Origin: Lutibacter sp.
GTDB lineage: Bacteria > Bacteroidota > Bacteroidia > Flavobacteriales > Flavobacteriaceae
NCBI GenBank assembly: GCA_030694935.1
Contig: JAUYUA010000033.1
Span: 1-59,097, forward strand
Direction: 5' to 3'
Length of the DNA: 59,097 nucleotides
The translations under genes and the position numbers were made by a program. Every line of letters begins with the position of its first letter. Within the stretch, counting starts at the first letter, position 1. Of the stretch, positions 25,243-33,077 are shown piece after piece. The notes under the pieces were generated by a model that had not been told where the DNA came from, did no database searches, and saw nothing but the letters and a program-made list of their open reading frames with translations.

Positions 25243-26679
25243 ATGGAAAATATTATTGGGAGGGAGGATGAATTAGCCCTGTTATCAAAAATCGAAAAAT
25301 CAGAAGATGCTGAACTTATTGCTGTATATGGTCGCCGAAGGGTTGGCAAAACTTTTCTGATTCGCAATGCTTTTAAGAAACAATTGGTATTTGAATTTTC
25401 CGGCATTCATCATGCGTCACTCGTTCAGCAATTGGAAAACTTCAGTGATACTTTATCAAAAGCATCAGGAAGTTTGCCTTTGGCAAAGCCTGCATCTTGG
25501 ATACAAGCTTTTAAAATGCTGACAGATTATCTCACTCCCCTTATTAAGAAACAAAAAAAGGTGGTATTCTTTGACGAATTTCCGTGGATTAATACCCCAC
25601 GTTCAGGCTTTTTGCCGGCCTTTGAAAATTTCTGGAATATCTGGGCCTCAAAACAGAAAAACCTTGTAGTCGTTATTTGTGGATCAGCTGCTTCTTGGAT
25701 GATACAGAAAGTAATCAATAACAGGGGTGGGCTGCACAATAGAGTGACCAGGAAAATAAGGCTCTTACCCTTTACCGTTGGTGAAACAGCAGTTTTTTTA
25801 ACCTCCAGAAAAATAAAACTTGACAAATACCAGGTACTCCAACTTTATATGGTGATGGGTGGTATTCCCCAATATCTAAAAGAGATTGAAAAAGGAGAAA
25901 GTGCCACGCAGGCCATTGACAGGATTTGTTTTACAAAAGACGGTCTTTTATACGAAGAATTCAAAAACCTGTACCATTCTTTATTTGACAATGCCAGATA
26001 TCACATTGATGTTATCAGGGTATTGGCAAGGAACAAAACAGGCCTTACAAGGGGTGAGATTATTGAAAAATGTAAGCTGACTTCTGGCGGTGGTGTCACG
26101 CAATTGCTTGAAGAGCTTACGGAATCAGGCTTTATTACGCCTTATATTCCTTTTGACAGATCCGTAAAGGAAAGCATCTATAAAATGACAGACGAATATT
26201 CTCTTTTTTATATCAAATTCATTGAAAACAGCAAGTCAATAGGCCAGGGATCTTGGATCCGGTTTTCTGCTGGTGTATCCTGGAAAAGCTGGAGCGGTTA
26301 TGCTTTTGAAAGCATTTGTATGAAACATACGCCCCAACTTAAGAAAGCATTGGGTATTGAAAATGTGTATTCAGAAACTTCCATTTGGCATCACAAACCA
26401 AAAAAAGGGGAACAGGGAGCTCAAATAGATTTATTGATTGACAGACAGGATCAATGTATCAATATTTGTGAAATGAAATTCTCTGTCAATGAGTTTGAAA
26501 TTACTAAAGGTTATGCAAAAGAATTGGAAAGTAAATTAAACGTTTTCCGTGATCGTACGAAAACCCGAAAAACATTATTCCTGACTTTGGTAACAACCTA
26601 TGGCATAAGAAATAGCAATAGCTACACCGGACTTGTCCAAAATGAGATAACAATGGATGCATTGTTTAGCAACCATTAA
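25243..26679 (+). CDS. AAA ATPase with C-terminal DUF234 nuclease-like domain
   Basis: 478 residues. Walker A GRRRVGKT (30-37), Walker B VVFFDEFPW (107-115), sensor-like VVICGSAASWM, then a winged-helix region (LTRGEIIEKCKLTSGGGVTQLLEELTESGFI) and the DUF234 segment with GAQIDLLIDRQDQCINICEMKFS, a D...E-x-K PDDEXK-like site. Family members occur singly across archaea and bacteria and are often suspected to be selfish or toxin-like; none is well characterised. The gene lies between two truncated fnlA copies and has its own palindromic promoter. Confidence 0.85.
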   Translation: MENIIGREDELALLSKIEKSEDAELIAVYGRRRVGKTFLIRNAFKKQLVFEFSGIHHASLVQQLENFSDTLSKASGSLPLAKPASWIQAFKMLTDYLTPLIKKQKKVVFFDEFPWINTPRSGFLPAFENFWNIWASKQKNLVVVICGSAASWMIQKVINNRGGLHNRVTRKIRLLPFTVGETAVFLTSRKIKLDKYQVLQLYMVMGGIPQYLKEIEKGESATQAIDRICFTKDGLLYEEFKNLYHSLFDNARYHIDVIRVLARNKTGLTRGEIIEKCKLTSGGGVTQLLEELTESGFITPYIPFDRSVKESIYKMTDEYSLFYIKFIENSKSIGQGSWIRFSAGVSWKSWSGYAFESICMKHTPQLKKALGIENVYSETSIWHHKPKKGEQGAQIDLLIDRQDQCINICEMKFSVNEFEITKGYAKELESKLNVFRDRTKTRKTLFLTLVTTYGIRNSNSYTGLVQNEITMDALFSNH

Positions 26680-26688
26680 TTTTTTACT

Positions 26689-26853
26689 ATGTTGAAAAAC
26701 AAAACCCTCCTAATCACAGGGGGCACAGGTTCCTTCGGGAACGCCGTATTAAATCGTTTTTTAAATACAGACCATTTTAAAGAAATCCGTATTTTTTCGC
26801 GTGATGAGAAAAAGCAGGACGATATGCGTAGTGCTTTAAAAAATTTCAATTAG
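26689..26853 (+). pseudogene. fnlA: fnlA 5' fragment 2
   Basis: 54 codons from ATG to TAG. Residues 4-46 match the intact FnlA (KNKTLLITGGTGSFGN...FSRDEKKQDDM), with near-identical DNA through GACGATATGCG; after that it reads RSALKNFN and stops. It starts 9 bp after the ATPase stop. The shared break region with the intact gene suggests recombination within the 5' ~140 bp of fnlA. Confidence 0.92.
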
Positions 26854-26855
26854 CC

Positions 26856-26942
26856 GTGAATATTAAAGAGGTCATTACCCAACAGGAAGGGCGCCGTCTT
26901 GAGTTTAAGGAGGCAATGCCCACGATTAAAAAAACACGCTAA
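26856..26942 (+). pseudogene. AlbA_2 gene 5' fragment (a)
   Basis: GTG start and 27 codons: NIKEVITQQEGRRLEFKEAMP then stop. The QEGRRLEFKEA string is the N-terminus of AlbA_2-domain ATP-binding proteins. Nothing of the rest remains. Confidence 0.7.
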
Positions 26943-26978
26943 ATGAGTGCTAATTAGTGAAATTTGAATCTATAAAAG

Positions 26979-27395
26979 ATGATACAAAAACAATTTGAAG
27001 ATATCATAACGCTTATTAAGGAATCGAGAATAAATGCCTTTAAAGCAGTTAATAAGGAATTAATTGGTCTTTATTGGGCTATTGGGGAATATATTTATAA
27101 AAGGCTTGAAAGTGCCGAATGGGGTGAATCTGTGGTAAAAGAATTGGCTGGGTATTTACAACGTACGGAACCAGCTTTAAAAGGGTTTTCAGATAAAAAT
27201 CTTTGGAGGATGAAACAATTCTTTGAGGCTTATAGCGCCTTTCCAAAACTCTCAACACTGTCGAGAGAAATTAGCTACGAGGCATTGTTTGCCGAAATTT
27301 GGGACAACTTAAAGCTATGGTGCGCTTGGCAAAAAAGGCCCGCAATTAAAAAACAAAATCCAATATGCTTGATTCAATTAATTTATTGGCAATAG
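26979..27395 (+). pseudogene. Truncated DUF1016 gene
   Basis: The first ~100 codons are nearly identical to the DUF1016 protein at 10264 (QKQF.DIITLIK.SRINAFKAVN.EL...FPKLSTLSREIS), then homology stops at about 27285 and an unrelated tail is read. The whole PDDEXK domain is missing. Continued identity at DNA level with the 10264 gene points to recent common origin. The tail (27290-27360) also contains a shifted frame reading AEIWDNL and YGALGKKGPQLKNKIQYA, perhaps another gene remnant that I do not recognise. Confidence 0.85.
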
Positions 27396-27601
27396 CAAAT
27401 TCTGGGGAAGGCTATAATGCTGAATTTAAAGTAAGCTTGTCCAGTAATTTGAAAAGTATTACAGAAGAAGTATGTGCTTTTGCAAATGCTTCCGGAGGTG
27501 TTGTTTTAATTGGCGTCGATGATAAAAATACGATAAAGGGAACAAAGTATATCGACCAATGGTGTTTGTGTACTATTAAATTAAAAGCGGAAAAACGATG
27601 A
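27365..27601 (+). pseudogene. AlbA_2 gene 5' fragment (b)
   Basis: Reads GEGYNAEFKVSLSSNLKSI and EEVCAFANASGGVVLIGVDD, the AlbA_2 core, until about 27548, then nonsense to a stop at 27599-27601 that overlaps the next ATG. A C-terminal portion of such a protein survives at 28898-29224, so one AlbA_2 gene may have been split by the DUF1016 gene between them, with loss of the middle. Confidence 0.78.
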
Positions 27602-28677
27602 ACGATTTAATGAAAAATACCGAATATAAAAGCTGGTTGTCTTATTTGAAATTAACTATTAAGCAAAGACAGATGAAGGCGGTTTTAGCCGTTAATTCAG
27701 AATTAATCTTGCTTTACTGGGAGTTAGGGAGACAGATAGTAGAAAAACAGGAGGGAGCTAAATGGGGTTCGGGATTGATAGATAGAGTTTCTAGGGATTT
27801 AAGATTGGAATTTCCGGATGTGTCTGGTTTTTCTAAAAGTAATTTATATTCGATGAAAGCGTTTTATCTTGCTTATTTCCAGTCAGATGTAATTTTCCAC
27901 CAGCTTGGTGGAAAATTAGAATCAGCAGGCACTTTGCCTGAAATTATTGAAAAGTATTGCGTTAAACTACCTTGGAGACATATTGTTTTAATATTGCAAA
28001 AGGTTAAAGATAAAAAAGAAGCGGAGTTCTATTTTCAAGAAACAATAAAGAACAATTGGAGTAGGAATGTATTGGGGATTCAGATAGCAGTTAAATTGTT
28101 TGAGAGGCAAGGAAAAATAATATCGAATTTTGAGAATGTACTCCCCGTTTTTGAAGCTGATTTGTTAAAAGAAACACTGAAGAATCCTTATAATTTTGAT
28201 TTTCTTGCGTTGGGTAAAAATGCTCTGGAAAGAGAAATCGAAAATGGATTGATTGCCAATATGTCTAAGTTTTTAATAGAATTAGGTAAGGGTTTTGCTT
28301 TTTTGGGTCAACAATATAAAATTGAGGTTGGTGCAAAGGAGTATTTTATGGATTTACTTTTTTATCACACAAAACTCCATTGTTATGTGGTTTTTGAACT
28401 TAAAGCGGGTGAGTTTGAGCCAGAGTATGTAGGTAAATTGAATTTTTATTTGTCAGCAGTTGACTCTTATATAAAGTCCGAAAAAGATAATCCAACGATT
28501 GGAATTTTGCTTTGTAAAAACAAGGACACTTTTGAAGTGGAATTTGCTCTTAGGGATGTTAAAAAGCCAATAGGAGTTAGTGAGTTTTCTTTTAATGAAT
28601 TGCCGCTTGAGATACAAAGGGAGATGCCAACTATAGAAGAGTTAGAGGGGGAATTATTTAGGGACGAAAACGCTTAA
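27598..28677 (+). CDS. DUF1016 family PDDEXK nuclease-domain protein, divergent copy
   Basis: 359 residues. N-domain: YKSWLSYLKLTIKQRQMKAVLAVNSELILLYWELGRQIVEKQ, KWGSGLIDRVSRDLRLEFPDVSGFSKSNLYSMKAFY. C-domain: FLGQQYKIEVGAKEYFMDLLFYHTKLHCYVVFELKAGEFEPEYVGKLNFYLSAVD with the D...E-x-K site. It looks complete. It differs clearly from the 10264 protein (YhcG-type versus a shorter N-domain) and has an ATGA overlap with the broken AlbA_2 frame. Defence or selfish role is inferred only. Confidence 0.88.
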   Translation: MNDLMKNTEYKSWLSYLKLTIKQRQMKAVLAVNSELILLYWELGRQIVEKQEGAKWGSGLIDRVSRDLRLEFPDVSGFSKSNLYSMKAFYLAYFQSDVIFHQLGGKLESAGTLPEIIEKYCVKLPWRHIVLILQKVKDKKEAEFYFQETIKNNWSRNVLGIQIAVKLFERQGKIISNFENVLPVFEADLLKETLKNPYNFDFLALGKNALEREIENGLIANMSKFLIELGKGFAFLGQQYKIEVGAKEYFMDLLFYHTKLHCYVVFELKAGEFEPEYVGKLNFYLSAVDSYIKSEKDNPTIGILLCKNKDTFEVEFALRDVKKPIGVSEFSFNELPLEIQREMPTIEELEGELFRDENA

Positions 28678-28704
28678 TAGTGAAGGTCTTAATCTAAAAA
28701 TTCT

Positions 28705-28885
28705 CCGACCCTTGGGTCGGGGTTTCCTATTTACCTCTCCTTTGGAGAGGTCGAAACTGCCTTTTTCGGCAGTTTCGGGTGAGGCAAAATATAATCCCGA
28801 TATGTCGGGACGGTTTTTGGTCTTTTCGACCAAAATGAAACTGGCGTAATACCCCTATGGCTTGCCTCAGGGATAGTCAGTTTCA
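28705..28885. other. Run of six consecutive hairpins
   Basis: Five perfect stems follow one another: CCGACCC-GGGTCGG (28705-28720), CCTCTCC-GGAGAGG (28734-28750), CGAAACTGCC-GGCAGTTTCG (28752-28777), TCCCGA-TCGGGA (28795-28810), TTTTGGTC-GACCAAAA (28815-28835). A longer one has outer stem TGAAACTG/CAGTTTCA (about 28836-28885). The third and sixth share GAAACTG. The region is non-coding and separates the DUF1016 stop from the AlbA_2 C-terminal fragment. It could be a terminator cluster, a structured RNA or dispersed palindromes. Confidence 0.7.
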
Positions 28886-28897
28886 AGAAATTTTTTA

Positions 28898-29224
28898 TTT
28901 TTCACTACGATAAAGGTAGTGGCGTTATTTAGCGATCGTGTCGAAATCAGTAATCCGGGAGGATTGGTTAGTGCCATTCCTCGAAACGAATTTGGCAAAA
29001 GAAGTTTAAGCCGAAACCCTCTGATTTTTGGGTTGTTTGAAAGAATGCGAATGGCAGCGCAAATAGGTTTCGGCATGAGCAGAATGAGGGACTTGATGAA
29101 AGAGGCAGGTTTAACGCCTCCCGAATTTAATATTGAGGGAATGTTTACGGTAGCCCTCCGAAGACCTTTCGATTTTGAAAAGTGGGTGAAAAATAACCTA
29201 AAAAACAGAAGAATAATAATTTAA
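28898..29224 (+). pseudogene. AlbA_2 gene 3' fragment
   Basis: The open frame reads TIKVVALFSDRVEISNPGGLVSAI and FERMRMAAQIGFGMSRMRDLMKEAG, then FDFEKWVKNNLKN to a stop. The DRVEISNPGGL string is the GHKL-ATPase part of AlbA_2 (Schlafen/RecG-like) proteins. The catalytic helix (HRDY) and all upstream parts are absent. The fnlA start follows 37 bp later. Confidence 0.82.
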
Positions 29225-29261
29225 TAAAACTTATTGAACAGTTAAAAAATATAAAAAAATT

Positions 29262-30293
29262 ATGTTTAAAAATAAAACCCTCCTCATAACCGGAGGCACA
29301 GGTTCTTTCGGGAACGCCGTATTAAACCGTTTCTTAAATACAGACCATTTTAAAGAAATCCGTATTTTTTCGCGTGATGAGAAAAAGCAGGACGATATGC
29401 GCAACCAGTTAAAAAATGAAAAACTCAAATTTTATATTGGTGATGTACGCGATTATATGAGTGTAGAAAAAGCGATGCGTGGCGTAGATTATGTATTCCA
29501 CGCGGCGGCCTTAAAACAAGTGCCTTCTTGCGAATTTTTTCCGCTGGAAGCCGCAAAAACCAATGTGTTTGGCACCCAAAATGTGATTGATGCGGCATCA
29601 GCCAACAAAGTAAAAAAAGTAATATGTTTGAGCACCGATAAAGCGGCTTATCCAATCAACGCGATGGGAATTTCCAAAGCATTGATGGAAAAAGTGGCCA
29701 TTGCGGCTTCAAGAAATACCGTGGATACAACCGTTTGTTTAACGCGTTACGGAAACGTGATGGGCTCTCGGGGCTCTGTGATTCCGTTGTTTTTAAAACA
29801 AATTCAGGAAGGTAAAACCATTACCATTACCGATCCAAATATGACCCGTTTCTTAATGTCTTTGGAAGAAGCGGTAGAGTTGGTGCTGTTTGCATTTGAA
29901 CACGGAAATCCGGGCGATTTGTTCGTCAACAAAGCGCCGGCAGGAACCATAGGCGATTTGGCGCAGGCGCTAAAAGAAATCTGTAATGCCGATAATGAAG
30001 TGAAAATCATAGGAACGCGCCACGGAGAAAAATTATATGAAACCTTATGTACCCGCGAAGAAATGGCGAAAGCGGAAGATATGGGCGAATTTTACCGGGT
30101 TCCGGCCGACAACCGCGATTTAAATTATGCCCGATATTTTTCGGAAGGGATTGAGGACGTTTCAGTCATAGAAGATTACCATTCACATAATACGGAACGT
30201 TTGGGCGTGGAAGGCACCAAAGCCTTATTGGTAAAATTGCCATTGATCAGAAAAGAAGTTTTTGGAGAAGATGTGGGGCAAATGCCGGGATAA
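29262..30293 (+). CDS. fnlA: UDP-GlcNAc C5-epimerase/4,6-dehydratase (FnlA/CapE/WbjB type)
   Basis: 343 residues, extended SDR. Converts UDP-GlcNAc to UDP-4-keto-6-deoxy-L-sugar intermediates, the first step to UDP-L-FucNAc. GGTGSFG (11-17), CLSTDKAAYPINAMGISK with D126-K127 and M135-xxx-K139 (Met in place of the usual SDR Tyr, as in the CapE group), and GERLG-like YHSHNTERLGVEG near the end. The context fnlA-cupin-fnlB-fnlC-WbuB supports the L-FucNAc assignment. It is the only intact copy; 5' fragments lie at 24964 and 26689. Confidence 0.9.
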   Translation: MFKNKTLLITGGTGSFGNAVLNRFLNTDHFKEIRIFSRDEKKQDDMRNQLKNEKLKFYIGDVRDYMSVEKAMRGVDYVFHAAALKQVPSCEFFPLEAAKTNVFGTQNVIDAASANKVKKVICLSTDKAAYPINAMGISKALMEKVAIAASRNTVDTTVCLTRYGNVMGSRGSVIPLFLKQIQEGKTITITDPNMTRFLMSLEEAVELVLFAFEHGNPGDLFVNKAPAGTIGDLAQALKEICNADNEVKIIGTRHGEKLYETLCTREEMAKAEDMGEFYRVPADNRDLNYARYFSEGIEDVSVIEDYHSHNTERLGVEGTKALLVKLPLIRKEVFGEDVGQMPG

Positions 30294-30299
30294 AACAGC

Positions 30300-30455
30300 T
30301 TTTAGCTTTCAGCACTCAGCAATTAGCTGTCAGCTTTTGTCCTTTGTTTTTTGTAACCGTTGAGTCTTAAATTTAATTTTTGAACGCTGACAACAGATAA
30401 CTGTCAACTCACTGCCGATCGCTGACTGCTGACTGCCAACCGCTAATGACAACCC
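30300..30455 (+). repeat. GCTGACTGC / CAGCTTT degenerate repeat, left of MazEF
   Basis: Begins AGCTTTTAGCTTTCAGCACTCAGCAATTAGCTGTCAGC and ends with GCTGACTGCTGACTGCCAACCGCTAATGACAA. The last motif recurs at 31238-31285 as CCAACCGCTGACTGCTGA...CAATGACAA, on the other side of the MazEF genes. No gene in the interval. Confidence 0.65.
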
Positions 30456-30500
30456 CCAACTTTTAACAAATATTTTTAATATTTATATACTAAAATGATA

Positions 30501-30508
30501 TACCTTTG
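30501..30508 (+). promoter_or_regulatory. -7 element upstream of MazEF
   Basis: TACCTTTG is a perfect TAnnTTTG, 130 bp before the antitoxin ATG. The intervening leader contains a dispersed repeat (30529-30612). No clear -33. Confidence 0.45.
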
Positions 30509-30528
30509 TGATATAATTTAATAATATA

Positions 30529-30612
30529 TGAACCGAGCCTAACAAAATTTGACATGTAAAAGAATGATTAATGGCGAACCTGCCTGTCCGGCAGGCAGGC
30601 AGCATTTGTTAC
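30529..30612 (+). repeat. Dispersed repeat with CTGCC..GGCAG palindrome, copy 1
   Basis: GAACCGAGCCTAACAAAATTTGACA, then ATGATTAATGGCGA, CCTGCCTGTCCGGCAGGCAGG and GCAGCAT. A second copy in inverted orientation is at 44815-44886 with the same landmarks in the same order. Confidence 0.75.
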
Positions 30613-30637
30613 CGCTAAAAAAATAAAATGAAAACAA

Positions 30638-30868
30638 ATGAAAACAGTATCACTTAAAATTGACGATTCCATATTTGGAGAAACTGAAAAAATACTTTCA
30701 GGCATCAATATACCTAGGAACAGGTATATAAATGAAGCACTGGCTTATTACAATAAAGTACAAAAGAGACAGCTTTTGGAGAAAAGACTAAAAGCAGAGT
30801 CGGATTTGGTTAACAAAGACTCTCTGAATGTACTGAAGGAATTTGAAAATATGGACTATGGTAATTAA
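30638..30868 (+). CDS. Ribbon-helix-helix antitoxin (MazE-like partner)
   Basis: 76 residues. KTVSLKIDDSIFGETEKILSGINIPRNRYINEALAYYNKV is a ribbon-helix-helix DNA-binding segment; the rest (LLEKRLKAESDLVNKDSLNVLKEFENMDYGN) is a charged toxin-binding tail. It overlaps the MazF-type toxin gene by 11 bp. It should bind its own promoter region. RHH antitoxins pairing with MazF are common in Bacteroidota, so MazE is used in a functional sense only. Confidence 0.85.
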   Translation: MKTVSLKIDDSIFGETEKILSGINIPRNRYINEALAYYNKVQKRQLLEKRLKAESDLVNKDSLNVLKEFENMDYGN

Positions 30869-31205
30869 TCAATACGAAATTTGGATAGCAGATTTAAATC
30901 CACAAATTGGAACAGAAACAGGTAAAACAAGACCCGTTTTAGTGGTTCAAACAAACTTGTTGAATAAAATACCGCATCCATCTACCATTGTTTGCCCAAT
31001 CACTACAAATGTTCAAAGGGAGTCGGATATTTTAAGAGTGCATATCAAAAAAGGCATCGCAAATTTACATGTGAATTGTGATGTGATGATTGATCAAATT
31101 AGAGCCATCGACAACACACGCTTGATAAAAAAAGTTGGGGGCTTGCCGAATGAATTAATTATTAAAGTCAAAGAAAACATTTCAATTTTAATTGATTTGG
31201 ATTGA
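30858..31205 (+). CDS. mazF: MazF/PemK-family endoribonuclease toxin
   Basis: 115 residues from the ATG before VINQYEIWIADLNPQIGTETGKTRPVLVVQ, the diagnostic PemK opening with the basic catalytic loop (GxETGKTRPVLV). CPITTNVQRESDILRVHI and VNCDVMIDQIRAIDNTRLIKKVGGL complete the SH3-like barrel. MazF toxins cut mRNA at short motifs; specificity is unknown. The 30843 TTG extension is rejected in favour of the ATG. The module lies between fnlA and the next sugar gene. Confidence 0.92.
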   Translation: MVINQYEIWIADLNPQIGTETGKTRPVLVVQTNLLNKIPHPSTIVCPITTNVQRESDILRVHIKKGIANLHVNCDVMIDQIRAIDNTRLIKKVGGLPNELIIKVKENISILIDLD

Positions 31206-31237
31206 AAATAGTAATTGTAACTTGTAATTAGGGAATA

Positions 31238-31285
31238 CTGAAAGCCAACCGCTGACTGCTGAAAGCCATCAAAACACCAATGACA
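31238..31285 (+). repeat. GCTGACTGC repeat, right of MazEF
   Basis: CTGAAAGCCAACCGCTGACTGCTGAAAGCC and CACCAATGACAA, matching the end of the 30300-30455 block in the same orientation. The cassette is therefore bounded by direct repeats of this motif. Confidence 0.65.
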
Positions 31286-31289
31286 AAAA

Positions 31290-31703
31290 ATGATTCCAAA
31301 AATAATCAAAGGCGATTCTCACACGGATGCAAGAGGAACATTGTTTTATAACAATGATTTTGATGCTACTACAATCAGAAGAATTTATGTAATCGAAAAT
31401 GCAACCACTGATATTATAAGAGGCTGGCAAGGACATAAAATAGAGCAGCGATGGTTTTCGGCAATCAAAGGTTCCTTTAAAATTGGATTGATAAAAATAG
31501 ACCAATGGGAACAGCCTTCTAAAAATTTAGAAATGCTTACTTTTACAATCAATGCAGATACCTTGGAGGTGCTTTATGTGCCTCAAGGCTATGTGAGCAG
31601 TATCCAAGCAATAGAAGTTGGATCCAAATTACTCGTCATGGCTGATCATTTGTTAGGTGAAATAAAAGATGAATACCGATATGAAGCGGATTATTTTATT
31701 TAA
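31290..31703 (+). CDS. Cupin-fold sugar epimerase/isomerase-like protein (WxcM/FdtA-like)
   Basis: 137 residues, single-domain cupin. DARGTLFYNNDFDATTIRRIYVIENATTDIIRGWQGHKIEQRWFSAIKG has the GHxxEQ-like ring motif of WxcM/FdtA nucleotide-sugar enzymes; VLYVPQGYVSSIQA is the second cupin motif. It lies between fnlA and fnlB, a position often held by such a protein in flavobacterial L-FucNAc loci. It might catalyse an epimerisation of the keto-sugar intermediate, but activity is inferred. Confidence 0.75.
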   Translation: MIPKIIKGDSHTDARGTLFYNNDFDATTIRRIYVIENATTDIIRGWQGHKIEQRWFSAIKGSFKIGLIKIDQWEQPSKNLEMLTFTINADTLEVLYVPQGYVSSIQAIEVGSKLLVMADHLLGEIKDEYRYEADYFI

Positions 31704-31707
31704 AAAT

Positions 31708-31945
31708 ATTAAAAAAAATCAGCGTAGATCTGCGGAAAAAATCAGCGGCAATCAGCGAGAAAAAAACACATTCACTAATAATTAGCAATAAAAATTTCAC
31801 GCAGATGAACGCAGATAAAAAAACGCAGATTATGCAGATTTTATTAAACAGTTAAAAACAAAATCCGCGTAGATCTGCGAAAGAAATCTGCGAAAATCAG
31901 CGAGAAATAAAAAATCCGCGTAAATCCGCGAGAAATAAAAAACAA
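31708..31945. repeat. AATCAGCG / ATCTGCG repeat block 1
   Basis: Left part: AATCAGCG(T)AGATCTGCGG, AATCAGCGGCAATCAGCGAG. Centre: TTCACGCAGATGAACGCAGATAAAA, ACGCAGATTATGCAGATTTTATTAAACAGTTAAAA. Right part: AATCCGCGTAGATCTGCG, AATCAGCGAG, AAATCCGCGAG. The CGCAGAT motifs of the centre are complementary to the ATCTGCG motifs, so imperfect long stems are possible. No gene is seen. Confidence 0.8.
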
Positions 31946-31950
31946 TCACC

Positions 31951-33069
31951 ATGCTAAAAATAGGAATCACAGGCCAGGCCGGATTCGTCGGTACACATTT
32001 ATACAACACTTTGGGCTTGCATCCCGAAGAATTTGAGCGTATTAATTTTCAAAGAAGTTTTTTTGAGGATGAAAACAAATTAAATGAATTTGTGTCGCAA
32101 TGCGATGTGGTTGTGCATTTGGCAGCGATGAACCGCCATAACGAACCACAAGTGATTTATGACACGAATATCGGATTGGTACAAAAACTAATCAATGCCC
32201 TAACAAAAACAAACAGCAAAGCCCACGTACTTTTTTCATCTTCCACTCAGGAAGAAAAAGACAATCTGTATGGTAAATCCAAAAAAGAAGGTAGGGAATT
32301 GATGGTGGACTGGGCAAAAAAATCAGGAGGAAAATTTACGGGAATGATTATTTCAAATGTATTCGGGCCATTCGGACACCCGAATTACAATTCGGTGGTC
32401 GCTACTTTCTGCCATAAATTATCTCACAATGAAACGCCAAAAATTGAAGTTGACGGTGAGGTTAAGTTGATTTATGTGGGTGAATTGGTGGGTGAAATTA
32501 TCAATGAAATAAAATGTGCTGAAAGCAAAGAGGAGGTTTTGGTGCCGCATACGTCGGTTTCGAAAGTATCAGCCATGCTTTCCTTGCTGGAAAACTATAA
32601 AATTCAATACCAGGACAAAGGCGAAATTCCTGCAATTAACAACACATTCGAATTAAATTTATTCAATACCTTCCGTTGTTATATGGACATTGCCAATCAT
32701 TTTCCGGTAAAATTCACCCAGCATACCGATCCTAGAGGTTCCTTTGTGGAGGTGATTCGTTTAGGGGTTGGCGGACAAGTGTCTTTTTCAACCACAGTAC
32801 CCGGGATCACCAGAGGGAACCATTACCACACCCGGAAAATTGAGCGTTTTGCGGTCATCAAAGGAAAAGCGTTAATCCAATTGCGACGTATAGGAACCAA
32901 GGAAGTATTGGATTTTTATCTGGATGGCAACGAACCGGCTTATGTGGATATGCCAATTTGGTACACACACAACATCAAAAATATAGGCGATGACATTTTA
33001 TACACCAATTTCTGGATCAACGAATTTTACGACCCAAATGATGCGGATACCTATTTTGAGGAAGTATAA
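31951..33069 (+). CDS. fnlB: Bifunctional-type UDP-sugar reductase (FnlB/CapF/WbjC)
   Basis: 372 residues. N-terminal SDR domain (GITGQAGFVGTHL, GYGKSKKEGREL-like YGKSKKEG, FGHPNYNSVVATFCH) and C-terminal cupin domain (PRGSFVEVIR, VPGITRGNHYHTRKIERFAVIKGKALI, YVDMPIWYTHNIKNIG), the architecture of CapF. It carries out reduction of the 4-keto intermediate on the way to UDP-L-FucNAc. Length matches the family. Flanked on both sides by AATCAGCG repeats, which separate it from the cupin gene and from GxxExxY gene 2. Confidence 0.9.
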   Translation: MLKIGITGQAGFVGTHLYNTLGLHPEEFERINFQRSFFEDENKLNEFVSQCDVVVHLAAMNRHNEPQVIYDTNIGLVQKLINALTKTNSKAHVLFSSSTQEEKDNLYGKSKKEGRELMVDWAKKSGGKFTGMIISNVFGPFGHPNYNSVVATFCHKLSHNETPKIEVDGEVKLIYVGELVGEIINEIKCAESKEEVLVPHTSVSKVSAMLSLLENYKIQYQDKGEIPAINNTFELNLFNTFRCYMDIANHFPVKFTQHTDPRGSFVEVIRLGVGGQVSFSTTVPGITRGNHYHTRKIERFAVIKGKALIQLRRIGTKEVLDFYLDGNEPAYVDMPIWYTHNIKNIGDDILYTNFWINEFYDPNDADTYFEEV

Positions 33070-33077
33070 AAAATTTC

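Noticed and set aside
28919-29224. Independent 101-aa gene starting at GTG 28919
   Set aside because: Homology to the AlbA_2/GHKL protein extends upstream in frame to about 28898 and lacks the catalytic half; called a 3' fragment.
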